NCBI GenBank assembly: GCA_035946615.1
Contig: DASYZB010000029.1
Span: forward strand, 1 to 33,868
Length of the DNA stretch: 33,868 bases
Source of the DNA: Verrucomicrobiia bacterium
GTDB taxonomy: Bacteria; Verrucomicrobiota; Verrucomicrobiia; Limisphaerales; UBA8199
Reading direction: 5' to 3'
Shown: positions 1-7,803 of the stretch, one piece after another
How positions within the stretch are numbered: position 1 is the first letter of the stretch
How the letters are laid out: each line of letters begins with the position of its first letter
Translations under genes and position numbers: made by a program
Notes under the pieces: model-generated
Database searches by the model: none
The model's input: only the letters and a program-made list of their open reading frames with translations
What the model was told of the DNA's origin: nothing

Positions 1-278
1 AAATGCGCATCCGCGTTGTCTTCCCCGGTGCGATTGTGGTGATACTGTGAGGTGGGTTCGTGGGGCGCCAGCTTCTCGAGCCAAACCTCATAATCGTGCA
101 GAAGACCGTCCTCGGCGTCATTTATATACACGGAGGCGCTGATGTGCATGGCATTGACAAGGCAAAGCCCCTCGCGCACGCCGCTCTTCTGAACCAGCTC
201 TTCCACTGCCGAGGTAATATTCACAAAACCGCGGCGATTGGGCACCTCAAACCACAGGTGTTCGGTAAGACTTTTCAC
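1..278 (-). CDS. yjbQ: YjbQ/UPF0047 family protein (secondary thiamine-phosphate synthase-like), 3' end cut by window
   Basis: Reading the minus strand gives 92 complete codons beginning [12 protein letters not shown], followed by NRRGFVNIT, a [15 protein letters not shown] block, [17 protein letters not shown] and GEDNADAH at the window edge. These are hallmark blocks of the YjbQ family (about 135-140 residues), with the conserved histidines (MHISAS, QYHHN, DAH) that line its active-site pocket. The family has reported thiamine-phosphate synthase side activity, but its true role is not settled. I chose the GTG at 278-276 because the family normally begins MKSLTE or similar at that point; an in-frame TAA lies a short distance upstream, and TTG/CTG codons between them are possible alternatives. 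The C-terminal third lies outside the window. The gene is divergent from the ABC exporter. Confidence 0.88.
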   Translation of the reverse strand, partial: MKSLTEHLWFEVPNRRGFVNITSAVEELVQKSGVREGLCLVNAMHISASVYINDAEDGLLHDYEVWLEKLAPHEPTSQYHHNRTGEDNADAH

Positions 279-432
279 AAGGGATTTATGCCCCAGAGCC
301 AAGGCTGAGGCAACTTGAGATTAAGCGCGGCTGCCTTTACTCACCGGAGTCCGGCTGGTAGGCTCCTGCCGCAATGAAAATCCTGGCCGGGATAACTCGT
401 GCGGATGGCTGCGGGGGCCTCGAGCGTGAGGT

Positions 433-1200
433 ATGATCGAAGTCGAACGCCTCTCAAAGTTATATGGCGAGTTTGTAGCCGTAAACGAGCTGTCCTTCGC
501 CGTGCGGCCAGGGGAAGTGTTGGGCCTGGTTGGGCCCAACGGCGCGGGCAAAACGACCACCCTGCGCTGCCTCTCGGGCATTATCCCGCCGACACGCGGA
601 ACCATCCGGCTGTGCGGCCATGACCTGCTCGCCAATCCGATCGCCGCCAAACGGGAATTGGCTTGTTTCAGCGATGAACCGCGGCTGTTTGATTATCTAA
701 CGGTTCAGCAACACCTCGAGTTCACAGCGCGAATTTACCAGGTCAGTCAATATGAGGCCGCCGCCGAGCAGTTGCTGGATGAACTGGAGCTTGTTGAAAA
801 GCGCAACGTCCTTCCAGGTGAACTCTCGCGGGGCATGAAGCAAAAGCTGGTGATTGCCTGTGGGCTGCTTCACGCGCCCAAGGTCCTTTATTTCGATGAG
901 CCGCTGACGGGTCTGGACCCTTTTGGCATCCGCCGCATGAAGGATTCGATTGTGAAACGCGCGCGCGCAGGCGCCGCGATTATTATCAGCTCGCACTTGC
1001 TGCATTTGGTGCAGGAAATCTGCTCGCACATTTTGATCCTGAAAAATGGCCGGTTGCTCCTCAGCGGCACTATCGAAGAGGTCGCAGGCCGCTTTTCGGA
1101 GCAGGGCGGCGGTATCAACCTTGAAGAGGTCTTCTTCCGCGCCACCGCTGCGGAGACCCAGAAAACCGAACCTGCCCCCGACGCGGCCTCTGCTGAGTGA
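433..1200 (+). CDS. ABC transporter ATP-binding protein (ABC-2 type exporter)
   Basis: The 255-residue protein is a single nucleotide-binding domain. Visible motifs are Walker A GPNGAGKTT near residue 34, the signature loop LSRGMKQK near 136 (the LSRGM variant usual in ABC-2 exporters), Walker B VLYFDEP followed by the D-loop LTGLDP, and the switch histidine in SSHLLH. It lacks membrane segments and would energise the membrane protein encoded next to it. The last 20 residues are Ala/Pro/Glu-rich and probably not part of the fold. The start ATG sits only 1-2 bases after GAGG, so ribosome binding may not depend on a classic Shine-Dalgarno. The downstream permease gene starts within 20 bases of, or slightly overlapping, the stop. 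The substrate cannot be told from sequence. Confidence 0.93.
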   Translation: MIEVERLSKLYGEFVAVNELSFAVRPGEVLGLVGPNGAGKTTTLRCLSGIIPPTRGTIRLCGHDLLANPIAAKRELACFSDEPRLFDYLTVQQHLEFTARIYQVSQYEAAAEQLLDELELVEKRNVLPGELSRGMKQKLVIACGLLHAPKVLYFDEPLTGLDPFGIRRMKDSIVKRARAGAAIIISSHLLHLVQEICSHILILKNGRLLLSGTIEEVAGRFSEQGGGINLEEVFFRATAAETQKTEPAPDAASAE

Positions 1201-1216
1201 ATGGCGCTCTCTGCTT

Positions 1217-2968
1217 ATGGTAGCTGCGCTCTTGTTTCTACAGTACCACTCGATCAAAAACCGCCTCTGGATGCGGATCAAACGGCTCAAACAACCCAAA
1301 TACCTCCTGGGCGGCATTGTCGGCGGGTTGTACTTCTATTTTTATTTCTGCCGCTATCTCTTTGGCCTTCCGTCGAGGCATCAGACTCTGGGTTTTTCCG
1401 GGACGCCCTCTGACCCCGAATTTTTTGAGTTGCTGGGGGCGCTACTGCTGTTTGTGGCGGTCGTAGCGGCATGGGTTCTGCCCAATAGGCGGGCGGCGCT
1501 CGGTTTCACTGAGGCAGAAGTGGCGTTTCTTTTCCCGGCCCCCATTAGCCGGCGGGGGCTGATTCATTACAAGCTGCTGCGTTCACAGGCTGCCATCCTT
1601 TTTACTACCTTGCTGCTGTTGTTTGTCACCAACCGGTTTGGCGGACGGACCTGGATTCATGCGGCAGGCTGGTGGTTTATTCTTTCGATTTTCAACCTGC
1701 ACATGCTTGGTTCATCGTTCGCGCGGACGATGTTGCTGGACCGCGGGATTACCAACCGACAGCGGCGGTTGGTGATTCTTGCGGGCATGTTTGCGCTCGT
1801 TTTGGCCGTTATTTTCTGGGTCCGCCTGACGCTGCCCGGGTTTGATGTGTCTCAATTTACTGACCCCGCATCAGCCAAAGGTTTTGTTCAAAAGGCACTC
1901 GGGTCTGGCGCGATGGGCTGGTTGCTCTATCCATTCCGATGGGTTGTGCGCCCCTTTCTGGCGCCAAACGCGCAGTCGTTCCTTATCGTTGCGTGGCCTG
2001 CGCTGCTATTGATGGCCGTCCATTATGTCTGGGTTATCCGTTCCAACGTTGCGTTCGAGGAGGCCTCCGTCGAGGCCTCCCAAAGGCTCGCCGATAAAAT
2101 CGCAGCGGTCCGGGCCGGCAACTGGCGAGGGGCCAGTAAAAAGCTCAAGCCCAAAGGCGCGCCATTCGTGCTCAGGCCGTCCGGGCCGGCATTGGTTGCG
2201 TTATTTTGGAAAAACCTGATTGGGGCTGGACAGGTCTTCACGGCGCGATTGTGGGTGATTCTGGCCATTTTTGCTTGTTGCGCCGCTTTCGCCGTCGGCC
2301 AAAGCTCTGCGGGGCCGAACATGGCCTTTGGGTTTGGCGCGATTGCGGGCATGTTCCTGGTTTGGTCGTTGCTCCTTGGCCCGCAAATCCTGCGCCAGGA
2401 CCTGCGCCAGGATTTGCTCATGGCCGATGCGCTGAAATTATATCCATTGCCAGGCTGGCAGGTTGTGCTGGGTGAACTGCTCGCCCCGGCGGCGATTCTC
2501 ACCGGGGTGCAATGGCTGCTGGTGGTTGTGTCGGTAGCCCTGCTCTACCCGGCGCGCACGCCGGTCCTGGGGGATGCGCGCAGTCTCGTCTTGAGCATAG
2601 GGCTGGGCGCTGTTTTTCTCCTGCCGATGCTGAACTTGATCACATTGCAGATTCCCAATGCCGCCGTCCTGGTTTTTCCGGCATGGTTCCAGACCGGCAA
2701 AGAGGCGCCGCAGGGCATCGAAGCGACCGGGCAGCGGATCATTTTCATGATTGGCCAGCTCCTGGTTTTATTGCTTGTGTTGGTTCCGGCGGCAATCGGC
2801 TTCACGCTCCCTTTCTTTCTGCTCAGGCTGCTCATCGGCACGGCTTTTGCCATCCCCGTTGCGGCGTTGGGGGCGGCTCTTGTGCTGGCCGGCGAAGCCG
2901 TGCTGGGGCTCATGCTCCTGGGCCGCCTTTTTGATCGGTTTGATCTCTCTGCTGAGGGGCGTAGCTGA
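1217..2968 (+). CDS. ABC exporter membrane permease (large ABC-2-like)
   Basis: About 583 residues, rich in hydrophobic segments (for example around LLGGIVGGLYFYFYFCRYLF, LLLFVAVVAAWVL, ILAIFACCAAFAV and the Leu/Val-rich C-terminal third). It follows the ATPase gene directly, so the two very likely form one transporter. The reading frame is open further upstream to about 1046, but that stretch overlaps the ATPase gene and has non-native composition. I chose ATG 1217 (MVAALLFLQYHS); non-standard CTG codons at 1190 or 1193 would add the residues LLSEWRSL and create an overlap with the ATPase stop. The last 59 bases overlap the 3' end of the convergent GNAT gene. Family membership is inferred from pairing and topology, not from a sharp motif. 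Confidence 0.85.
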   Translation: MVAALLFLQYHSIKNRLWMRIKRLKQPKYLLGGIVGGLYFYFYFCRYLFGLPSRHQTLGFSGTPSDPEFFELLGALLLFVAVVAAWVLPNRRAALGFTEAEVAFLFPAPISRRGLIHYKLLRSQAAILFTTLLLLFVTNRFGGRTWIHAAGWWFILSIFNLHMLGSSFARTMLLDRGITNRQRRLVILAGMFALVLAVIFWVRLTLPGFDVSQFTDPASAKGFVQKALGSGAMGWLLYPFRWVVRPFLAPNAQSFLIVAWPALLLMAVHYVWVIRSNVAFEEASVEASQRLADKIAAVRAGNWRGASKKLKPKGAPFVLRPSGPALVALFWKNLIGAGQVFTARLWVILAIFACCAAFAVGQSSAGPNMAFGFGAIAGMFLVWSLLLGPQILRQDLRQDLLMADALKLYPLPGWQVVLGELLAPAAILTGVQWLLVVVSVALLYPARTPVLGDARSLVLSIGLGAVFLLPMLNLITLQIPNAAVLVFPAWFQTGKEAPQGIEATGQRIIFMIGQLLVLLLVLVPAAIGFTLPFFLLRLLIGTAFAIPVAALGAALVLAGEAVLGLMLLGRLFDRFDLSAEGRS

Positions 2969-3446
2969 GCCCTGGCAGGACTTGGCCTGGTTTCCAAAAG
3001 AACCGGTTTTTGACCCGTGATGCCTTGCCATATTGCGGATCACCGGCGGGGAAAAAAATCTGGTCAATGAAAAGGGCGCCGAGCCGCTCGATGGTGCGCA
3101 GAGAGGGTTGATTATCCGGGTCGGCGGTGATGATTACCTCGCGGTAAATCTTTCGAATGAACGGTTCGAGGGCGCGGCAGGCCTGGAAAGCATAGCCGCC
3201 CCCTCTGAATCGCTCCTGCACTTGATAACCGATGTGCCCCGCGTAGAGCCGGATGTGGTCCGTTTCGCCGACGCGGAAATTGATGTGTCCCACATCGGTT
3301 GAACTCACGGTGATACGGAAATGGTAGAATGGAACAAACCCGCGCTGGAGTTCGGCTTCGCTCAGGCACTCAAAGCGAAGGGACACCGCTGCGAACGCCA
3401 GTCGCGCCGGCGGGGTGGGGAGCGGGGCTGCCTGAGCCATGTCCAT
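2910..3446 (-). CDS. GNAT family N-acetyltransferase
   Basis: 178 residues. The acetyl-CoA binding region is recognisable around HIGYQVQERFRGGGYAFQAC (residues 70-89), a version of the GNAT motif A (Q/RxxGxG/A) with R-G-G-G-Y, followed by an ADPDNQPSLRTIERLGA block typical of RimJ/RimL-like GNATs where an aligned Asn packs on CoA. The acceptor substrate is unknown. The C-terminal tail (about the last 20 residues) lies in the overlap with the convergent permease gene and looks unlike a GNAT end, so the original stop may have been lost. The gene lies downstream of the PhoH-like gene on the same strand, separated by 77 bases that hold a perfect hairpin. Confidence 0.85.
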   Translation of the reverse strand: MDMAQAAPLPTPPARLAFAAVSLRFECLSEAELQRGFVPFYHFRITVSSTDVGHINFRVGETDHIRLYAGHIGYQVQERFRGGGYAFQACRALEPFIRKIYREVIITADPDNQPSLRTIERLGALFIDQIFFPAGDPQYGKASRVKNRFFWKPGQVLPGLSYAPQQRDQTDQKGGPGA

Positions 3447-3460
3447 TTATCGGATTACTG

Positions 3461-3481
3461 CAGCCATTTTGCAAATGGCTG
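3461..3481. terminator. Perfect hairpin between phoH-like and GNAT genes
   Basis: CAGCCATTT and AAATGGCTG form a perfect 9-bp stem around a TGC loop. It lies 43 bases past the stop of the PhoH-like gene and 15 bases before the GNAT start on the minus strand. There is no T-tract on either side, so it is not a standard intrinsic terminator. It could be an mRNA processing or stabilising hairpin, or a translational block in front of GNAT. Confidence 0.5.
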
Positions 3482-3523
3482 GGCGGCCCTCATGAAGCGC
3501 GCCGAGGACACCGCAAGCAAATC

Positions 3524-4840
3524 CTATAGAATATTTGCCGCCAGTTCGGCCAGTTCTGAGCGCTCGCCTTTGGCCAATTCGATGTGAGCGGCTATCGGCT
3601 CGGCCCGAAACCGGCTCACGACGTAATTGAAGCCGTTGGACGAAGAGTCCACATAAGGGTTGTCGATTTGGTAGGGGTCGCCTGTAAATACGACTTTTGT
3701 GCCGCTGCCGACCCGGGTAATGATGGTCTTGGCTTCGAGCGGGGTCAGGTTCTGGGCCTCGTCGATAATCATGAACTGGTTGGCGATGCTGCGTCCCCGG
3801 ATGTAGCTCAGGGCCTCGACCACGATGCTGCCCGAGCGCATGAGGTCACCGCTCCGGCGATGCTCCTGACCCATGTTCAGATCGTTGAGCATCTCGAGGG
3901 CGTCGTGAATGGGCTGCATCCAGGGCGCCAGCTTCTCTTCGAGAGACCCTGGCAGAAAACCCAATTCTTTTCCCATCGAGATGGTGGGGCGGGCGACCAC
4001 GAGCCGGCGGAACTCGCGGTCCAGCACCGTGCGTTTAAGCCCGGCGGCCATTGCCAGCAAGGTCTTTCCAGTGCCGGCCTTGCCCATGAGGGTGACCAGC
4101 TTGACCCGATCGTCCAGGAGTGCGTCAAAGGCGAAGTGCTGCTCGCGATTACGGGGTTTAATACCCCAAACCCCTTCCCGGCAATCCACAATGGGCACCA
4201 GTTTCGTCCCACGGAGGTCCACCTTGGCCAGTGCGGTGCGTTTGGGATTGGTCTGGTCGGTCAGCGTGCAGTATTCATTGGGGAAATAAGTGTTGCCCCC
4301 ATTCAATTCCAGTTCGCCGTTGGTCCTGAAGGCGGCCATCCTCTCGACCGGCACAGTGACCTCGATCATCCCGGTGTACAAATCCTTAATCAGCACCCGA
4401 TCATTTTCGTAGTCCTCCGCCATCAGTCCCAGCGCGTCGGCCTTAATGCGCAAGTTAATATCCTTGCTGACCAGGACCGTTTGGTCCTTGGGCTGGGACT
4501 TCTTGACGCCGAACGCCAGGGCCAGAATCCGGTTATCGACCGAGTCGGTGCTGAAGACGGCGTGTCCGTTTTGGCCGCCTTTGAATTTCTCGAAGAGAAT
4601 TCGAAGCTGGCCGCCGTTGGGCAGAGGCACACCCTCGCTTAGCTGGCCGGCGCCGCGGAAGCCGTCCAGCATGCGGGACACCGCCCGGGCGTTCTGGCCC
4701 AACTCAGTGGATTCCCGCTTGAACCGGTCGATTTCTTCGATGACCTCAATCGGCAGCAAGACGTTGTTATCGTCAAACTTGAGCAGCGAATTGGGGTCGT
4801 GCAATAAGACATTGGTATCAAGGATGTAGTTCTTTTTCAC
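3524..4840 (-). CDS. PIN domain - PhoH-like ATPase (PhoH2 type)
   Basis: About 438 residues in two parts. The N-terminal PIN nuclease domain begins KKNYILDTNVLLHDP, with the catalytic-type Asp in DTN and further acidic residues (EVIEEID, DSVDNRIL); it runs to about residue 145. The C-terminal PhoH ATPase (about 225-438) has Walker A GKAGTGKT at 253-260 and Walker B FMIIDEAQ at 356-363, with VVFTGDPYQID as a sensor-like segment. Such PIN-PhoH fusions are known as RNA helicase/ribonucleases in other bacteria; here that role is inferred. I prefer GTG 4840 (V-K-K-N-Y, matching the usual MKKNY start); TTG 4846 is possible. The start overlaps the GST-like gene end by about 23 bases, so the pair is probably translationally coupled. 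Confidence 0.92.
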   Translation of the reverse strand: MKKNYILDTNVLLHDPNSLLKFDDNNVLLPIEVIEEIDRFKRESTELGQNARAVSRMLDGFRGAGQLSEGVPLPNGGQLRILFEKFKGGQNGHAVFSTDSVDNRILALAFGVKKSQPKDQTVLVSKDINLRIKADALGLMAEDYENDRVLIKDLYTGMIEVTVPVERMAAFRTNGELELNGGNTYFPNEYCTLTDQTNPKRTALAKVDLRGTKLVPIVDCREGVWGIKPRNREQHFAFDALLDDRVKLVTLMGKAGTGKTLLAMAAGLKRTVLDREFRRLVVARPTISMGKELGFLPGSLEEKLAPWMQPIHDALEMLNDLNMGQEHRRSGDLMRSGSIVVEALSYIRGRSIANQFMIIDEAQNLTPLEAKTIITRVGSGTKVVFTGDPYQIDNPYVDSSSNGFNYVVSRFRAEPIAAHIELAKGERSELAELAANIL

Positions 4841-5507
4841 GAGCAAACGTCTTTAATTGGAGCCGGCTCATGCGCTGATGCCAGTCGTTGAGCCGATTGT
4901 GTTTGGCCGGCAACTTATAGCGGCCGGAATAGAGAAAATTGCCCAGCATGCCGAAGAGGTCAAAATCGACGAAGAGTGGCCGCGAGGCATCCAGCAGGAA
5001 TGGTTTGTGCAGGAGCATTTCCTCGAACGGGATGAGCCTTTGTTCGAGCTGCGCCAGCAAGTCCTGCTGTTGAGTTCGCCATTGATCAATGCAGCCATGC
5101 CCGAACTTGCGTTCTTTGTGGCGCAAAAACAGGAGCCGATCCGAGGCCGGAACCATCTCCTGCCAATAAATGTCATTCAGCCGGAAACAGACCCCTTCGA
5201 TGTCGTTTTCGATGTAGCGCCAGAGTACCGACTGAATCCCTTCCCAGTCCCAGGGAAACAGGCCCAGCTTGAGCTTGCTATCGAGGTATTTGGCAATGAC
5301 CTGCGATTCCTCATTGACTTCAAAAACCACCGATTTGCCATCGCGGATGATCGGCACCCCGTAATAACGGCCCCGGGTCAGACGCCACACCAGGGACCGA
5401 TCGCCATTGGGGATATTGGTGATTTTAAACTTGGACCCGGAGAATTCCAGGATACGGCGCTGGACGATGCAAAAGGGGCTCCAGGGAAACTGAATGAGTT
5501 CAATCAT
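4818..5507 (-). CDS. Glutathione S-transferase-like protein
   Basis: 229 residues. The N-terminus (IELIQFPWSPFCIVQRRILEFSG) matches the thioredoxin-like GST start, with an SPFC motif near residues 10-13 where GSTs carry their catalytic Ser/Cys, followed by VPIIRDGKSVVFEV and SQVIAKYLDSK, which correspond to the cis-Pro loop (VPI) and the E/S-S glutathione-binding turn. The C-terminal half is helical, ending PAKHNRLNDWHQRM as in GST C-terminal domains. The substrate is unknown. ATG 5507 is used; no clear Shine-Dalgarno precedes it. Its stop overlaps the PhoH-like gene start. It is divergent from the glycosyltransferase gene at 5626, with an inverted repeat in the shared spacer. Confidence 0.82.
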   Translation of the reverse strand: MIELIQFPWSPFCIVQRRILEFSGSKFKITNIPNGDRSLVWRLTRGRYYGVPIIRDGKSVVFEVNEESQVIAKYLDSKLKLGLFPWDWEGIQSVLWRYIENDIEGVCFRLNDIYWQEMVPASDRLLFLRHKERKFGHGCIDQWRTQQQDLLAQLEQRLIPFEEMLLHKPFLLDASRPLFVDFDLFGMLGNFLYSGRYKLPAKHNRLNDWHQRMSRLQLKTFAREKELHP

Positions 5508-5546
5508 GTCGTGCTGTATAGACGCGCCACTAAATTAATCTAGGAC

Positions 5547-5582
5547 GCGGGCAAAGGACTGACAAGGGTAAATCCTGCCCGC
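5547..5582. promoter_or_regulatory. Inverted repeat in divergent intergenic region
   Basis: The arm at 5547-5558 (GCGGGCAAAGGA) is nearly complementary to the arm at 5573-5582 (TCCTGCCCGC); only two extra A residues in the left arm break a 10-bp match. The loop is 14 bases. It lies 40 bases from the GST-like start and 44 bases from the glycosyltransferase start, which are divergent, so it could be a shared operator or a 5'-leader hairpin of the glycosyltransferase mRNA. No -10/-35 pair could be assigned with confidence. Confidence 0.45.
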
Positions 5583-5625
5583 AATTCCACTTGCCAGACG
5601 GTCCTGCTCCGATTAGGAACCGGCG

Positions 5626-6762
5626 GTGATTGCGACCGGGATTCTGGGCGGTTTGGCATGTCTGAGCCTGCTGCTGCTGTTATGGCAGTGGCTGGCTGGG
5701 CGGCGCTTTACGCTGCATCAACGCGCCCCATCTAGCTCGTTCGCCCCAGGGGTGAGCTTGCTCAAGCCGCTCAAAGGCTGCGAGGCAGCCACAGAAGAGT
5801 GCCTTCGCAGTTGGCTGGTCCAGGAGTATGGCGGACCAGTCCAGTTCCTGTTCGCGGTGGCGTCGGCTGACGACCCGGTTTGCCGGCTTGTGCAAAAGCT
5901 GCTTAAGGAATTTCCCGGCAAAGATGCGCGTCTGGTCATTTGCGGCCCCTTGGAGGGTGTGAACCTGAAAATCTCCAGGCTAATGCAGATCGAAGGCTTA
6001 AGCCAACATGAACTGCTGGTCGTCAGCGATGCCGATGTGATGGTTTCGCCGGATTTTCTCAAGAACGCCGTTTTGCCGCTGCAATCGCCGGATGTGGGGC
6101 TGGTCAATTGCTTTTACCGATTGGCCAACCCGGCGACGCTGGCGATGCAATGGGAAGCGGTGGCCATCAACGCGGATTTCTGGAGCCAGGTCCTGCAGTC
6201 GCGCGCGCTCAAGCGGCTGGATTTCGCGCTGGGGGCTGTGATGATAATCCGGCGGCGGCAATTGGCAGAAACGGGCGGCTTTGGGGCTCTGGCCGATTGC
6301 CTGGCGGATGACTATCAATTGGGCAACCGTCTGGCCCGACGAGGCTTGATCATCGCGCTGTCACCCCTCGTCGTGGAATGCTGGTCTGACACGATGGGCT
6401 GGCCGGAGGTTTGGAAGCACCAACTCCGCTGGGCTCGCACAATTCGGGTTTGCCAGCCGGCACCGTACTTTTTCAGCATCCTGAGCAACAGCACGTTGTG
6501 GCCTTTGTTGTGGCTGGTGATCAAGCCAGGGCAAGGAGTGCTTGCTTTTGCCTTGTTATGTTGGATTGTGCGGCTGACTACCGCGCTCAATCTGCAGCGA
6601 AGGCTCACCCAGCATCGGGCACCCTGGTGCTGGCTCTGGCTTGTGGCCTTGAAAGACCTGCTCCAAGCCGCTCTCTGGGGATTGGCGTTCATGGGCAACC
6701 GTGTCGAGTGGCGCGGGGAAAAGATGCGCTTGCGGCGGGATGGAACGCTAAAACCGCTGTGA
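5626..6762 (+). CDS. GT21-type glycosyltransferase (ceramide glucosyltransferase/HpnI-like)
   Basis: 378 residues. An N-terminal membrane helix (residues 3-22) is followed by a GT-A catalytic domain: SLLKPLKG (44-51), the metal-binding SDADV (134-138), the general-base region ADDYQLG (227-233) and the HQLRW motif (265-269, the Q/RxxRW signature). Two more membrane segments follow near 285-320 and 335-360. This order is that of ceramide glucosyltransferase and hopanoid-linked HpnI. No other hopanoid (hpn) gene is visible nearby, so the lipid acceptor is open. Start: GTG 5626, with AGGA at 5615-5618 giving good spacing. It is convergent with the methyltransferase gene. Confidence 0.8.
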   Translation: MIATGILGGLACLSLLLLLWQWLAGRRFTLHQRAPSSSFAPGVSLLKPLKGCEAATEECLRSWLVQEYGGPVQFLFAVASADDPVCRLVQKLLKEFPGKDARLVICGPLEGVNLKISRLMQIEGLSQHELLVVSDADVMVSPDFLKNAVLPLQSPDVGLVNCFYRLANPATLAMQWEAVAINADFWSQVLQSRALKRLDFALGAVMIIRRRQLAETGGFGALADCLADDYQLGNRLARRGLIIALSPLVVECWSDTMGWPEVWKHQLRWARTIRVCQPAPYFFSILSNSTLWPLLWLVIKPGQGVLAFALLCWIVRLTTALNLQRRLTQHRAPWCWLWLVALKDLLQAALWGLAFMGNRVEWRGEKMRLRRDGTLKPL

Positions 6763-6809
6763 TTATTGAGGCTCGCCCTCGTTCTCGCCATATCGTAGCA
6801 GGCGACGCC

Positions 6810-6855
6810 AGGAGGCTCAGATTTCAAGCGGTTTTAGTGTAGATCAGAGCCTCCT
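6810..6855. terminator. Inverted repeat between convergent genes
   Basis: AGGAGGCTC (6810-6818) and GAGCCTCCT (6847-6855) are perfectly complementary over 9 bases with a 28-base loop. They lie between the convergent glycosyltransferase and methyltransferase stops, a natural place for a bidirectional terminator. The right arm is also the left part of the dispersed hairpin repeat at 6842-6871, so two alternative hairpins compete for the same GAGCC. Confidence 0.45.
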
Positions 6856-6871
6856 TTACGTCGGCTTCTAC
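6842..6871 (+). repeat. Dispersed hairpin repeat, family 1, copy 1
   Basis: A 30-base unit beginning GATCAGAGCC and ending CGGCTTCTAC. It matches the unit at 21266-21294 with a few substitutions and one length change. AGCC and GGCT pair around an 11-base loop. In the second copy the corresponding arms are AGAC and GTCT, so a C:G pair is replaced by an A:T pair, which indicates a conserved structure. Confidence 0.6.
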
Positions 6872-6888
6872 ATTTTCAAAACACCCTC

Positions 6889-7803
6889 TTAGACCTTTTC
6901 CGCGAAAATAAACAGGTACCAACCTATCCTCGCTGCCACAACCTGCTCGATCCCAAGCGGAATCCACGAGCAGTACTTTTTCAAGGGGAAATGGGCCACT
7001 TTCATTTCAACCGACCGGAATTTCGAGAACAATTGGCGCGCGTCGCCTTTCGAGAAGGCATAGGCGACAGGGCATTCCGGGCCGTCGGTGCAGTGGTGGA
7101 CAAAATTGCGCGCCCGCAGGTAAGCCCCGCCTTCGCGGAGGAAATTGCGATAGTGGATATCCCAGATTCTGCTGTCCTGGTTGCCGCGCAGTCCTTCGAG
7201 CTCGGCGGAGCGGGCGCGGGCGCGGTCCCGTTTCCAGGAGCCGAGCCGTGAAAAAATCTGAAGCAGCACCCGCAGGCGCATATAGGTCATGATGCGGACA
7301 TGGTAATTAAAACTGCCCTTGTGATAGAGCATGATAATAGCGCGCCCGCCCGGCTTGAGAACACGATAGACCTGATTGATCGCCGCCTGGGTGTTGGGCG
7401 TGTGGTGCAGAACCCCGTGGGAATAAACGATGTCATACGTTCCGTCCGGAAAGCTGAGCTGCTCGGCATTTTCCTTTTGAAAAGTTCCATCGAGTCCGAG
7501 GACTTCAAAATGCTTCCGGGTCGCTTCCAGCGCCGCTTCCGTTAAATCGACCCCGGTGTAAATCCCGCCGTTCAAGGCGAACATGACGCCGTCGGCGCCA
7601 TTGCCAATCCCAATCTCCAGGACCTTTTTGCCCTTCGCTTGGGCAAAGGGGACCAGCAGCGGAATATGCCACTGGGTGCGGTAACGTTGTTCGCGGAATT
7701 TGGCGTAAAAATCAGCATCGCCAGAGGCGCCTTTAACGACCTGGGTATCGCAGGCCTCGGTGTTCCAGAAGCCATGAACTTTTTGCAAGGCGGATTCAGC
7801 CAT
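6889..7803 (-). CDS. Class I SAM-dependent methyltransferase (type 11-like)
   Basis: 304 residues. A Rossmann-type methyltransferase core is evident: motif I KVLEIGIGNGADG near residues 60-72, the acidic end of strand 2 in YTGVDLTEAAL, an ENAEQLSFPDGTYDIVYSHGVLHHTP stretch (motifs III-IV) and VYRVLKPGGRAIIMLY (motif V-VI). It resembles the UbiE/type-11 group, but an N-terminal segment (FWNTEACDTQ) and a long C-terminal extension (about 165-304) including YHVRIMTYMRLR suggest a specialised small-molecule or glycan methyltransferase. The substrate is unknown. ATG 7803 has no clear Shine-Dalgarno. It stands alone on this strand. Confidence 0.88.
   Translation of the reverse strand: MAESALQKVHGFWNTEACDTQVVKGASGDADFYAKFREQRYRTQWHIPLLVPFAQAKGKKVLEIGIGNGADGVMFALNGGIYTGVDLTEAALEATRKHFEVLGLDGTFQKENAEQLSFPDGTYDIVYSHGVLHHTPNTQAAINQVYRVLKPGGRAIIMLYHKGSFNYHVRIMTYMRLRVLLQIFSRLGSWKRDRARARSAELEGLRGNQDSRIWDIHYRNFLREGGAYLRARNFVHHCTDGPECPVAYAFSKGDARQLFSKFRSVEMKVAHFPLKKYCSWIPLGIEQVVAARIGWYLFIFAEKV

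Noticed and set aside
1046-1216. Upstream extension of the ABC permease
   Set aside because: It lies within the ATPase gene in a different frame and is Arg/Ser/Pro-rich, typical of a shadow frame.
3584-4642. Long plus-strand open frame (352 codons) opposite the PhoH-like gene
   Set aside because: The minus strand holds a clear PIN-PhoH protein with all motifs; this frame is its complement and has no recognisable family features.
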